From contig JAJEKV010000074.1 in NCBI GenBank assembly GCA_021234155.1, positions 3,804,877 to 3,868,876 of the forward strand: a DNA stretch of 64,000 nt, given 5' to 3'. This document shows, in pieces, positions 45,060 to 55,430 of this stretch. A model generated the notes under the pieces. The model did no database searches and was not told the DNA's origin. It saw nothing but the letters and a program-made list of their open reading frames with translations. Numbering within the stretch: the stretch's first letter is position 1; every line of letters starts with the position of its first letter. Position numbers and translations under genes: made by a program. This DNA is from Isoetes taiwanensis. Its lineage: Eukaryota; Streptophyta; Lycopodiopsida; Isoetales; Isoetaceae.

Positions 45060-47380
45060 CTCTGTTGGCAGTTAATGTTGGCAATTAATGACATTAATTG
45101 TAGGATGTTGCACTTTGAAAGTGATTATGATTGGTAGATGGCTAATCATAATGCATGATGACAATTAGTACTGTTGCCACTTCTTAGTGTTAGAAGTATA
45201 TCTTGTTTTAGTTTTACCCTGATGAGTAGGGTATTAGCAACTAAATATTGACATGGAGGTCATGAGGTCATAGAGGTATGATCTACGAGATATACGAAAT
45301 AACACTAGAGAGATGTAAGTGATAGTTAATTGTTACCTATGCAGTCAAATGTTCTGATATGGTCTAAGATCACGATGTCGTGAACTAGGTATATGAGAAG
45401 GTGCTCAGTTTAGTGAATAAAAAGAATCGCTAAAAAAGAACTTGTAATCTTCCATCATGGTATAATGTTTATGACATTAGTTCTTTGCCATTAAAGCCAA
45501 TCCACCATTATTTGGAAATTAAACATGAGAAGGATAAATACAAAGAATGAAAGATGAGAAGGATGAATACAAAGAATGATGCATGAGAAAGATGTTGTTG
45601 GAGGTAGGTAGCGAACCATAGTTTAGCCGCATGCCGGAGTGAATAAGCCGGATGTAGAAGGCCACTTCTAATTAACGAAGGAAAAAGGAGATGAAGGAAT
45701 TACCTAGATCTTTTAAGAAAATTCATAACCGTTGGATTGCAAAATATGCAATTCGATGGCATGCAATTATTTTGGCTTACGTGATGACATGTGGGCGCTC
45801 TAGAATTGCCGCAAACATTGCACCTCGGGTTAGGCAACCCTGCTAAAAAAGGGGGACAAGTTTTATTTTTACACCATAAATGTGTGCACGACGTTGACAT
45901 AAATGAGGTTGCCCTCATATTTTGATATTTTACCAAAATAGCCCCTGTATTTCAATTATTTCCTTAAATGCCTCTAGTCAACAAAATATTATTGTATTAT
46001 AGCATATTCATCTAAATGCCTCCAATTTTTTTATGAAATTACCAAAATGCCCCTAAACTATAACAGAATTTACTAAAATGCCCTCGCTTCGTAAAAATGG
46101 ACACATTAACAAATAACTTTAATATAAGATGCTCCCTTTTCTCTCATAAGTAATTTAAATTTGGTAGATCCTATTCTTTGGTGCCTATTTTGACACGTTA
46201 TTGCATGGCATGCGGTATAATTCTCAAGAAATTTTTTTGACGCGTATTGAGTTTTGTTGCTTTGCTTTCAAGGCAAGTCAAGGAGGTGCGAAGCTAAACT
46301 TGGCCAGAGAGGCGGATTAAGGAAGCCGCATCCATTGGATTCTGATTCCTGTCGCCACAGTTTCATAGTTTCTCGATCTATCTAGAGTTAGATGCTGTCG
46401 GGATTCGGCAATACCCTGAAGTTTATGCAGCCCTTTGTTCTACAAACGAGTCTGCTCCCTTCCGTTGTTTTTTTGTTCCCTCTATTCTCTCTCATGGGGT
46501 ATTCTCTCTCCCTTCCTTTGTTTTTTTTGTTTTCTTTATTCTCTCTCATGGGGTATTCTCGGAGTACCCCATGAACTATGGCATTTCATTTATTTGTGAA
46601 AACTGTTAGTGATTATTTTAGTAATACACATTTGGAGAGTGAGAGTAGTACCTCCACCGATGATGCCGGTGGAAACTTATGATGTTACATTACTTTCTTC
46701 TGTCTTATAGGCCTGCTAGGCCTCAACAAGACATAATAAACACCTCACATCACCTCACTCTCTTTTATGTAACAAAACCGAGAGGTAACTATTCATTAGC
46801 GCTAGGAGCACCAATGAAATAGTGTGCATCATCCCTCTTGGAAATGGACAAGAGGTTGGCTTCAAGGTCTGGTACATGTAGCACGTTCTTAAGGAAGAGC
46901 CCGCCTTGTGGTAGTGCAAGGTTCATACTGCCAACTCCTACAATGTCCAATTTTCCTTTTTCTATCCTTGCTTTTCTGCCTTGAATTGATTGTCAAAACA
47001 TGACTTTGAACTATGATTTAAGCAACTTCACCCTCCTATGTATAATGGGTCACATGAAATTCGTGACCAATATGCATGATCCTCTTCTTTTCCTAAAGTC
47101 TAATGAACAAAATCTATAAAATGCTAAACTAGTAGTAATACAGGCTTGGGGCAAAATGCTGGTGGGATTTGGTAGAAGAAAGAAAAAGATGAACGGTTAG
47201 ATAGAGATGAATGAAAAACAACATGAAACATAGACAATAATGAGAAATAGAATTCAATTTATGATAGGCATAGCACTGGCATGTCCAGTCAGATGATTAA
47301 GTATGTTTTACTTTCTTACCCATGAAAGCCCAATACATGATAGTGATATAGAGAAGCAACAAAGGCTTAGCACATTTTTC
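45060..47380. other. AT-rich stretch with small repeats, no gene recognised
   Basis: Between 45930 and 46090 the words ACCAAAATGCCCC / AAATGCCTC recur several times. At 46456-46507 and 46508-46559 a pyrimidine-rich unit (CTCCCTTCC-TTGTTTTTTT...CTCTCTCATGGGGTATTCT) is duplicated with period 52. No coding frame or RNA gene was seen. Confidence 0.5.
45527..45584 (+). repeat. Short tandem duplication, period 29
   Basis: GAGAAGGATAAATACAAAG... at 45527 is repeated at 45556 with a few differences. Confidence 0.85.
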
Positions 47381-47390
47381 CAAATATTAA

Positions 47391-48576
47391 ATGGGATATT
47401 TGTACCCTACAATAGAGCCTATGCCTGCAAAAGTCTATGACCAACCAGAATTGGATCCGCAAGATCCCTTTTTGCATCTTGCCAAAGACATTGCTAAATA
47501 TCAGGCAAAGGGGTCAGTTTATGTGGCAGGAGATTTCAATGCAAGATTGGGAATGAGACAAGCTCCGCTATTTCGAGATGATGGCAATGAATTTTGGCTA
47601 CAGGAATATGCAGATTTAGAACATCCTTGGAAACGTGTGTCTAGTGATCATAGAAACAATGTTATAGGAAATCACGTGCTGCAGTTATGTGGAGCTTGCA
47701 TTTCCTGATACTCAAAACTATACATGCTTTCAACCAAATGGTAGTTCCGTCGTTGATCTTCTACTAGGTAATCCTGCTTGCACAATGCTTCAAGAATTTC
47801 ATGTTCTTAATAAGAAACTTGTTTCGATCATGCACCCTTTAGCCCGGCTTAAAGCTAATAAGTTGCTTGCTCCTAGGCAAATTTTGATGCCCTCAACAAG
47901 ATCAAGGCTCATTATAAAAATGCACCACCACGCAGATGTTTTGACATGTAGACTTGAGCGGTGATATGGCCAATCGATGCATTTGAATACCATACCATAC
48001 CGATTGAAAACATTCTCGGTGGCAAAAAGAAGTCTTTGGGAGTACTAAACGCGGGAGGCAAAGACAACCAAAAGTGGTTTGACAAGGAATGTATGTTTGC
48101 TAAGAAGGCTTTGAGTGCGCCGCCGATTACCACAAAGAAGCCAAAAAGGCATACAAAAAAGCTTCGAGGCTAAAGAAGAATGATTAGCAAGATACATGAA
48201 CCAGATTTGACTGACAGGCTACTAAAAGAGCCGAAAACTTTTTGGAGCATAACAAAAAAGTCTCTTCCAAAAGCTGATTTTGCCGCAGAAGAGACGATCA
48301 TTTGGCTTCGTGAACTCTTTATGGTTCCTGCTCAAAGGGAAATGATGCAGAAGTATCCTGTAAGTGAAAACATTTTTACTCCACTTGATGTTCAAGAAAC
48401 GCTATCTCGCATGAAAAATGGCAGATCTCTTGATAATCTAGGCATGGTGTCAGAGTTATGTAAATGGGGAGGTGATCTACTCCTTGATAAACTTGCTTAT
48501 CTCTTCAATCTAGTGCTCAAACAAGGCAGTCTTCCAGATACTTGGTATGTTAGCAGGGCTGTTCCAGTCTATAAAT
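47391..48576 (+). pseudogene. LINE, 5' part: endonuclease and start of reverse transcriptase
   Basis: Broken frames give, in order: an exonuclease/endonuclease/phosphatase motif, VAGDFNARLG (47525-47550); the later endonuclease signature YTCFQPNGSSVVDLLLGNP (about 47711-47767); a linker with WFDKEC (about 48076-48090); and the N-terminal RT region (FWSITKKSLPKADF, then LSRMKNGRSLDN and SLPDTWYVSRAVPVYK). At least four frame changes separate them. The N-terminal half of the endonuclease and any ORF1 are absent, so the LINE is 5'-truncated. The RT breaks at VPVYK because a copia element inserted there; the text resumes at 53596 as CGDVKDIHN. Confidence 0.88.
48572..48576 (+). repeat. Target-site duplication TAAAT (left)
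   Basis: TAAAT precedes the TGTCGAG start of the copia 5' LTR and is repeated at 53591-53595. Removing the element and one copy restores the LINE reading VYKCGD across the site. Confidence 0.95.
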
Positions 48577-48927
48577 TGTCGAGATATATGATATCGAGAT
48601 CACCATCTTGCTGCTAGACATGCTTGGATGAAGACTTACAAAGACTTCAAAGACATAGGTGTTGACTATGTGTTGAATCAGCACTTCATCAGCACCTACA
48701 CCAGCCCATCCACTTGCCTTAATTAGCTACGGCACCTACTTGCCTTAATTAGTTACGGCATAATTATGTGTGGTTGGTAACGGGGAGTGATTATTATTTA
48801 TCGCCTTTTTATATCTTGTATTCATACATACGCTCAATACAATTTCAATTTGCCTTTGTTTTGGGAGCTTGCGCCTTGAAATCGGGTGTGCATCCTCTTC
48901 TCTCCCTTTCTTGGTGCAACCTTGACA
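48577..48927 (+). repeat. Copia 5' LTR
   Basis: Begins TGTCGAGATATATG and ends CAACCTTGACA. A TATATC/TTTTTATATCTTG patch near 48810 may be the TATA box. Contains an internal duplicated phrase, TTGCCTTAATTAG-TACGGCA, at about 48713 and 48741. Matches 53241-53590. Confidence 0.95.
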
Positions 48928-48945
48928 TGGTATCGAAAGACTAGG
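48928..48945 (+). promoter_or_regulatory. Copia primer-binding site (degenerate)
   Basis: TGGTATCGAAAGACTAGG directly follows the LTR. The first seven bases match the initiator-tRNA-Met complement TGGTATCAGAGC; the rest has drifted. Confidence 0.75.
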
Positions 48946-48979
48946 TGTCTTCGAGATTGATTCAAGATCAACACAAAGA

Positions 48980-49830
48980 ATGGAGAAGGATGTAAGCTAC
49001 AACCAGATTACCTTTCCGGGTCGTGGTGATTCAAATCTTCGATGGCACAGGTTTCCAGCAATGGAAGAGAAGAATGACTCTCATTCTTAAGGCTGAAGGA
49101 GTTTGGGGAATTGTTAGTGGCCAAGAACCAGCACCCGAGCTTACAGCAGAAGGCAAGAATAAATCTGTTCTTGATGCTTGGCAGCGCCGGGATAACAAGG
49201 CTATGGCTACGATTGGGCTTTTCAAGGTTGAATCTCTTCTTGATGAGGTTCAGAAGGAGAACAACCATGATTTATGGAATGCTCTCATCCAAGAGCATGA
49301 AAAGAAGACCCATACACAAATTGGGCATTTGTATGCTGAAGTGGTGAATATGCGCTGGGAAGAGACCGAGAGTCTTGACAAATTCGCAGACTGCATGAAG
49401 AACACCTTTCGGCAGATTGAAGCCTCTGGAGAAGAGAATAAGATCTCTCCTTCATTGCAATTATTCTTCTTTCTTAGATCCTTACCCAATTCTTTCCATG
49501 CTTTATGCAAAGAATCTCATGCAAATTGCCGACATGGATCTCAATCGTGCAATCACTTCCGTCAAGGAGGAGATTATGATGAGGAAAGATGCTGGGATTA
49601 TCAAAGACGAGCACAATGCTTTCTTTGCAGGTCATTCTGAGCCTAAATCCTATGCAAAAGGTAATGAAAAAGCTAAGAAAAAGAAGAATAACAGTAGCAG
49701 CAATGCCTTCAAGGGTGCTGACAGCAAAGGCACAGCATCCAAGCAGCAGGTTTGTGACTATTGCAAGAAAGGCAATCATACCGCAGCAGAATGTAGGAAG
49801 AAGATGAAGGATCTTGAGCACAAACTGAAA
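48980..49830 (+). pseudogene. Copia gag (frameshifted)
   Basis: The frame opens at ATG 48980 (MEKDVSYNQITFPG), shifts near 49020 and reads the gag core: FDGTGFQQWKRRM, LDAWQRRDNKAMATI and WNALIQEHEKKT, then the SLDKFADCMKNTFRQI region. It shifts again near 49430-49500 and continues LMQIADMDLNRAITSVKEE. It ends with a zinc knuckle CDYCKKGNHTAAEC (49753-49794), the CX2CX4HX4C RNA-binding motif of copia nucleocapsids. The protein packages element RNA in virus-like particles; this copy is broken by at least two frameshifts. Confidence 0.9.
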
Positions 49831-49859
49831 GCTTTGGAGACAAACAAAGCTTCAGCCAA

Positions 49860-50162
49860 TGTGGCCCAAATTGTTGAAGAAGTAAGCGTAGCCAATGTGG
49901 TTCCTTGCAGCCCGGATTATGTTTATCTTTGTAAACAAGTGGCAGCCCCTCGCTCTATCAAATTCATCATGGATTCTGGTGCTACAGCTCATATTAGTTG
50001 GCACAAAGATTGGTTTGAAAGTTTCAGACCTACCTCTTCCAATCACATTGTTCAAATTGGCGACAATAGTGAGCATCAAATTTGCGGAATGGGTGACATT
50101 CAAGTACCCACAAATCTTGGTAATTTCACTCTAAAAGGGGTAATGTATGCTCCTACTTTATG
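49860..50162 (+). pseudogene. Copia protease region
   Basis: In the same frame as the zinc knuckle, FIMDSGATAHIS (about 49963-49998) is the aspartic-protease active site. It is followed by GMGDIQVPTNLGNFTLKGVMYAP, the standard flap and C-terminal part of copia proteases. The frame meets a stop at 50161. It would process the gag-pol polyprotein. Confidence 0.9.
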
Positions 50163-50339
50163 AAAAGATCTGATTTACGTTGCACGCCTCTAATCGATAT
50201 GGGCACAATAGTTTCCTTTGATAGTGATGACTGCATTGTTCGCAACAAAGTTAGTGAAAGAGCCTTGCTCGTGCTATTCAGACGGGTAATCTCTACCATT
50301 TGGGCCAAGAATATCTTGACCAAGTTGTTCTTGTAGGCT

Positions 50340-51230
50340 GGTAATGGTACCGTGATTTGTGGCATAAGAGGCTTGGACACATGGGTCTTAAGGCTCAACC
50401 AGCCGCCCAACTTGTAGATCGGTTTTGATCTTCATCAAGACTCTACTCTTGCAAGTTGTGAGGCTTGTGCATTAGGAAAACAAAGACCGTAGATCCTTTA
50501 CTCTCATTGGATCTCGTATAATGCTTCTTCTTGAACTAGTACACACGGATCTTTGTGGTCCAACTCATGTTCCTTCTCTCTCGGGTGCTTATTATTTTCT
50601 CGACATTCATTGATGATTTGAGCAGAAAACATGGGTCTATTTCTTTGAAGCGTAAATTGATGCATTTGCCCATTTCCAAGAATGGAAAGCGCTTTGTTGA
50701 GAACCAAGTAGCCCATCGGATTAAAAAGCTCAGGATCGATAATGGTGGAGAATTTACCAGTCAAGCATTCAATCATTTTTTTGTGTCCGATCATGGTATT
50801 GGCGCCAACTTATCGAGCCTCATACTCCACAACATAATGGCGTTGTTGAAGCGGAAGAATCGCAAGCATTGTTGACATGGCACGTTGTTTGCTCGCTCAA
50901 TCCTCAACACCCATTCAATTTTGGGCTGAAGCGTAAGGTTCTCGGGTTTACCTTCTCAATAGATTGCCCACTTGTTCTTTGTGAAAAATCAGACTCTGAA
51001 TAAGCTTTCACCGCATAAAGCCAAATTTGTCTCACTTGCATGTCTTTGGATGTCTTTGCCTTTATGCTTATTCCCAAAGCAAATCGCAAGAAACTTGAGC
51101 ATACCAAAGAAGAAAATGATTTTTGTGGGTTTCTCGACTGATTAGAAGCATGGTTATAGGCTGATTGATCCGGGATACCAAAAAGCCTTGTGTTAGTTGC
51201 GATGTTATTTTCCATGAAGATGTTTGGCAT
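50340..51230 (+). pseudogene. Copia integrase (multiply broken)
   Basis: WHKRLGHMG (50358-50385, the pre-integrase HHCC zinc-finger start) and CEACALGKQR (about 50458-50488) make up the N-terminal zinc domain. The catalytic core follows as THTDLCGP-type text at 50540-50560 and as LRIDNGGEF (about 50729-50755), the second catalytic Asp with its GGEF context. PHTPQHNGV-VEAE-like text lies near 50825-50855. Phase changes every 50-150 bases, so no functional integrase could be produced. Confidence 0.85.
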
Positions 51231-51599
51231 TTCAAAGAAGGTTCAAAAACTCCTAATGTGGAATTTATTGATATCTCTCGCATGGATAACAGATGACGCC
51301 ATAGCTTCCAATCCATCGGACTCAGTTTCTGATATTCCAAAGACTGCAGCAGTTCCAAAGCACAGCATGTCCCAAAGACTGCGGTGCTTACAACACCCCT
51401 CTGTTTCCGATCATGGCATGCGCAGATCTTGACACATCCGATCCGGGAGGAGATCTTGATCCATCCGATCCAGAGGTGATTTTGATCATCCTGATCAAGG
51501 AGGAGTTGAAGAAGAACTTGGTCGAGGCAAAAGGAAACGTTTTCCTCCTCAAAGGTTTGCCTTCTATGCTGAAATTATGCCCAAAGATTATGGAGTTTT

Positions 51600-52500
51600 G
51601 TGGTGCTGCTATTATCGGTGAACCCACCAGCCTATCGCGGAAGCTATTTCATGTGTTCGCCGCACCTCATTGGCAGCAGGCAATGGACCACGAAATGGAT
51701 TCTATTGTTCAAAATGGCACTTGGGATTTGGTTCCTCTTCCTCATGATCGGAAGGTTGTTGGTAACAAATGGGTCTACAAATGCAAGCTCCATCCCGATG
51801 GCACCACTGCCAGCCTACAAAGCACGCTTTGGTTGCACAGGGGTTTCAGCCACAATATGGCATTGATTACTTGGAAACATTTTCTCCAAATAGTCAAGAT
51901 GATGAGCATTCAGATTCTTCTTGTATTTGCTGCTCATTATAATCTTGAGCTTCATCAAACAGATGTCAAAACAGCATTTCTTAATGGCAAACTTGATGAA
52001 GAAATATATATGAAGCAACCTCAAGGTTATGTCAAAGCTGGTGCTGAGCATTTAGTATGCAAATTGACGAAGGCACTTTATGGGTTAAAGCAAGCATCAC
52101 GTGCTTGGTACAAGACCATAGATTCTTTCTTCAAAAACCAAGGATTCCAGCCTATTGAAGCTGATTCTAATGTCTACATCCGTCGTCAAGGCAAGTTCTT
52201 ACTCATCATTGCTTTGTACGTGGATGATTCCTTGCTCATAGGCAACAATAATGAGCACATTGCTGAATTCAAGACAAGGCTTGCTGCTAAGTTTCCAATG
52301 GTAGACTTGGGTGAAGCTCGCTATTGTTTGGGTTTGCAAATTACAAGAGACCGGAACAACGGGATTCTTCATATCTCTCAAAAGAAGTACATTGAAGAAA
52401 TGCTTGAGCGCTTTGGCATGGCTGATTGCAATCCATCTAAAGTTCCTATGACTCCGTGTACTCTTCTCACTAAGAAAGATTGTCCACAATCCGATCTTTG
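51600..52500 (+). pseudogene. Copia reverse transcriptase
   Basis: One frame covers most of the domain: WQQAMDHEMDSIVQNGTWDL, then VGNKWVYKCKLHPDG, a scrambled patch at about 51810-51880, and ELHQTDVKTAFLNGKLDEE (first catalytic Asp). It continues with LTKALYGLKQASRAWY and the LYVDDSLLIG catalytic box (YVDD at 52217-52228), then DLGEARYCLGLQI. It copies element RNA into DNA. The patch near 51850 lacks the expected RLVAKGF-Q-GIDY text in frame, so even this best-kept domain is damaged. The frame stops at 52501. Confidence 0.95.
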
Positions 52501-52539
52501 AACGCGTCTTTCTATGGCAAAAGTTCCATTTTCGCAATT

Positions 52540-53085
52540 GATTGGCAAAACCTCATGTATTGCATGGTTTGCACCAGACCCGATATTGCATTTGCTGTTA
52601 TAGCTCTCAGCCAATTTTCAGCAGATCCAGGTCATAAGCATTGGGAAATGGCCAAGCACATTCTCCGCTACTTAAAGGGTACTGCTGATTATGGCCTTTA
52701 CATATCGCAAAGAATAGTGATGGTTTTCATTTGACGACATATAGTGATTCCTCACTTAGCATGTGATAGACAACTCGTGTCCACATCCGGCATTTGTTTT
52801 TACGCTTGCCAATGCTTTGCCATTGCTTGGATCAAGAAACAGGGCATGTATCTCTTTCATCCATCGAAAGCGGAGTATGTTCGGCATCTACAGCAGCCCG
52901 TGAGATCATTAGTTTCAAGGACGTTCTTGCTAGGCATTGGGCAACGACTCTGGACCAGCAAGGATGCTCGTGTGGCATTGATTGGTGCTCATGAAGTTCG
53001 ACATCCAAAATCTAAGCATGTTCCCAAGCATTATCATTTTGTAAGGGACCTTGTGGTCGATAAAAAGGTGTTCGATTGAGCATGT
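52540..53085 (+). pseudogene. Copia RNase H
   Basis: MYCMVCTRPDIAFAVIALSQF (from 52557), then HWEMAKHILRYLKGTADYGL, STSGICFYACQ and AIAWIKKQ, SKAEYVRHLQQ, and the terminal SKHVPKHYHFVRDLVVDKKV. It degrades RNA in the RNA-DNA hybrid. There are frame breaks at about 52730, 52760 and 52850; the acidic residue expected after the Y-DS phrase is disrupted. Confidence 0.92.
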
Positions 53086-53227
53086 TCCTACGGGACAATA
53101 CCGCATATCTCTTGACTAAGCCTTTGGCTCGTGAGCTCTTTGAGCCATATCGACTTGGTATTGGTCTTGATAGATTCCGATCTCATCTCCGTGGAGGAGG
53201 AGGTTGAGCATGGAGATGGTGACCTCT

Positions 53228-53240
53228 CATCAAGGAGGAG
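53228..53240 (+). promoter_or_regulatory. Copia polypurine tract
   Basis: ATCAAGGAGGAG lies immediately before the 3' LTR, close to the AAGGGGGAG tract usual for plant copia elements. Confidence 0.85.
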
Positions 53241-53590
53241 TGTCGAGATATATGATATCGAGATCACCATCTTGTTGCTAGACATGCTTGACAAGACTTA
53301 CAAGATTCAAGACATAGGTGTCGACTATGTGTTGAATCAAAGACTTCATCAAGACCTACACCAGCCCATCCACTTGCCTTAATTAGCTATGGCACCTACT
53401 TGCCTTAATTAGTTACGTCATAATTATGTGTGGTTGGTAACGGGGAGGCTTATTATTTATTTGCCCCTTTTTATATCTTGTATTCATACATACGTTCAAT
53501 ACAATTTCAATTTGCCTTTGTTTTGGGAGCTTGCGCTTCTGGAAATCGGTGTGCATCCTCTTCTCTCCCTTTCTTGGTGCAACCTTGACA
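53241..53590 (+). repeat. Copia 3' LTR
   Basis: Matches the 5' LTR from TGTCGAG to CTTGACA with scattered differences and a few short indels (for example at the GCTTGGATGAAGAC / GCTTGACAAGAC and GGGAGTGATT / GGGAGGCTT positions). It ends at 53590 next to the TAAAT duplication. Confidence 0.95.
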
Positions 53591-53595
53591 TAAAT

Positions 53596-55430
53596 GTGGT
53601 GACGTAAAAGACATACATAATTAGAGAACAATTCTAGTTGGCAATTGTATGGCCAAGATTTTTGCTTCTTTGGTGGATTGGGCTACAAAAGTAGATGCTA
53701 GAGCAGCATGTCAAGGTGTTTCAGATCCGGGTTACTCTCTGAAGAGACCATTTAGTGACACTTCGGGTGCTCACGGAAAATGCCAAGGGCAAAGGGAACC
53801 AATTATACCTTGCTTTCATGGATCACTAAAGCCTTCGAGGTGTAGATCAAGCAAACTTCAAGATAGAATGGAAGAATTGGTGTCCCTCTTGCTCTAAAAG
53901 AAGTAGTAGCATGCCTATACAAGAAAGTCTTGATGAGCTCTCATTTTCCCCTTCACTCTGACACACAGGTACATAGCACCATAGGAGTCAAGCAGGGCTG
54001 CCCCTGCTCTCCAACGCTCTTTGGGCTTTTTATTGATGAAGTTGAATCCTGGCTTGAAAATGAGAGTGGAATTGGAGCTGAAATATGTGGTCAGGTTATT
54101 AAACTGCTACTCTTTGCTGATGACATTGTGCTCGTCTCTAGAACTCAATCTGGATTGCAGTCTCACCTTGATATCTTCCATGACTTCTGCAAACATAAAG
54201 GTATGTCTGTTAACCATTCCAAATCCAAAATTATGATATTTGGATCACGCTCTTCCGCTGATTTTTCAATTGGAGGTGTTGCTCTTGAAGCGGTTATGCA
54301 ATACAAATACCTGGGAATCGAAATGTGTTCTAACTATAAGTGGACAGCAGCAGCATCAAAGAGGGCAACAGGTGGCTTACGAGCACTGTTTGGCATGCTT
54401 CAGGTATGTGAGCAAAATAATCTGGAAGGGTGGCATTTACGCAAGTTGCTCTTTGGTACACTGGTTAAACCAGTAATGTTGTATGGATGCCCATCTTGGG
54501 CACCTGGATTAGCAGAGCCAGGATGGACTAAGCTAGAAAGAGTACAAAAGAAATTCCTCCTTGAAGAATTGGGAGCAAAAGCCCAAACACCTTACATTAT
54601 GCTCCTAGCTGAAACAGGATTTGTTCCGATTGAGGTTGATGCTCTATGCTAGACGCTGCATTATTTGAATAGAATCTCGCATCTTGACCCAGAACGGATT
54701 CCATCTCAAGCGCTTGTGCATTCTCAAGGAAAACCAAATGGATGGTATGCTGCAGTAATTAAGTGGGCAAACAAATGGGGTATTTCACCTGGCAGTTGGC
54801 CATATGAATGGGAAGAACTGCAAGCATTTGTGTTAGCAAAGGCAGTTGCCAAACTTTGGCTAGATTGTGACAAAAGTGTAAAAGCATCCTTCTATAAGAA
54901 GGAAATTAATAATCTTGCCACCCACCGTGGAGCAGCCATATCCGGGTCAAATCTAAGATTGGGCTTAAGGAAAACCATTCCGTGGTGCGACTTTCTTCCC
55001 ATCACCTTGCCATTGAAAGCGGTAGATGGCAAGGCTTAGAACGTAAAGATCGGTTGTGCCCTGGCCTGCTTTGGATCGAACGAGGAGATTGAAGATGAGG
55101 TACACGCCTTCCTTTCTTGTCCATCATATGAACATGTTCGAGATGCTTTTGATATCAGGGCTGATAATCTTGCAGACTTATTCAGTATACATCCAAATAG
55201 ATTAGGGGCATATTTGAAATCCATTTTTAAGGAAAGGACAGATGTTATACAGTTGTATGAGCACATGTCATTGCTTGAGAATTCTGGCATATTTAATTAC
55301 ATATTGGAACCTGCGCCTATAGACCATGTTGTTGCCTAAAAAACAACAAATGTAAATCTTTTGCCATATGGACCTGAGGGTCCTCCAAAATGGCATGATT
55401 AATATTGATTGATTGATTGAATAAAAAAGA
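53596..55430 (+). pseudogene. LINE, 3' part: reverse transcriptase, C-terminal region and tail
   Basis: Continues the LINE RT: AFMDF-KAFE-VD text (about 53810-53845). The longest frame, 53930-54652, gives GVKQGCPCSPTLFGLFIDE, LLLFADDIVLVSRT (FADD catalytic box at 54113-54124), VNHSKSKIMIFG and MQYKYLGIEM, then KPVMLYGCPSWAPG. After a stop and two frame changes it gives a C-terminal zinc-binding-like segment, EDEVHAFLSCPSYEHVRDAF (about 55095-55155). The tail ends with GATTGATTGATTGAATAAAAAA (55407-55428), a simple-repeat 3' end as in some RTE-like LINEs. The clade is not certain. It is inactive because of breaks and the copia insertion. Confidence 0.9.

Larger units (their letters stand above)
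48577..53590 (+). mobile_element. Complete Ty1/copia LTR retrotransposon, 5.0 kb, decayed coding region
   Basis: LTRs of 351 and 350 bp (TGTCGAG...CTTGACA), a 5-bp TAAAT duplication, a primer site, a polypurine tract and the gag-PR-INT-RT-RH order define the copia superfamily. Coding regions are present in full order but interrupted by many frameshifts and stops, so the copy cannot make its own proteins. The LTRs differ at a modest number of sites, so it is fairly young compared with the LARD. It is inserted inside the LINE reverse-transcriptase region. Confidence 0.96.

Noticed and set aside
49008-49268. Minus-strand frames across the copia element
   Set aside because: They are antisense shadows of gag and pol coding sequence.
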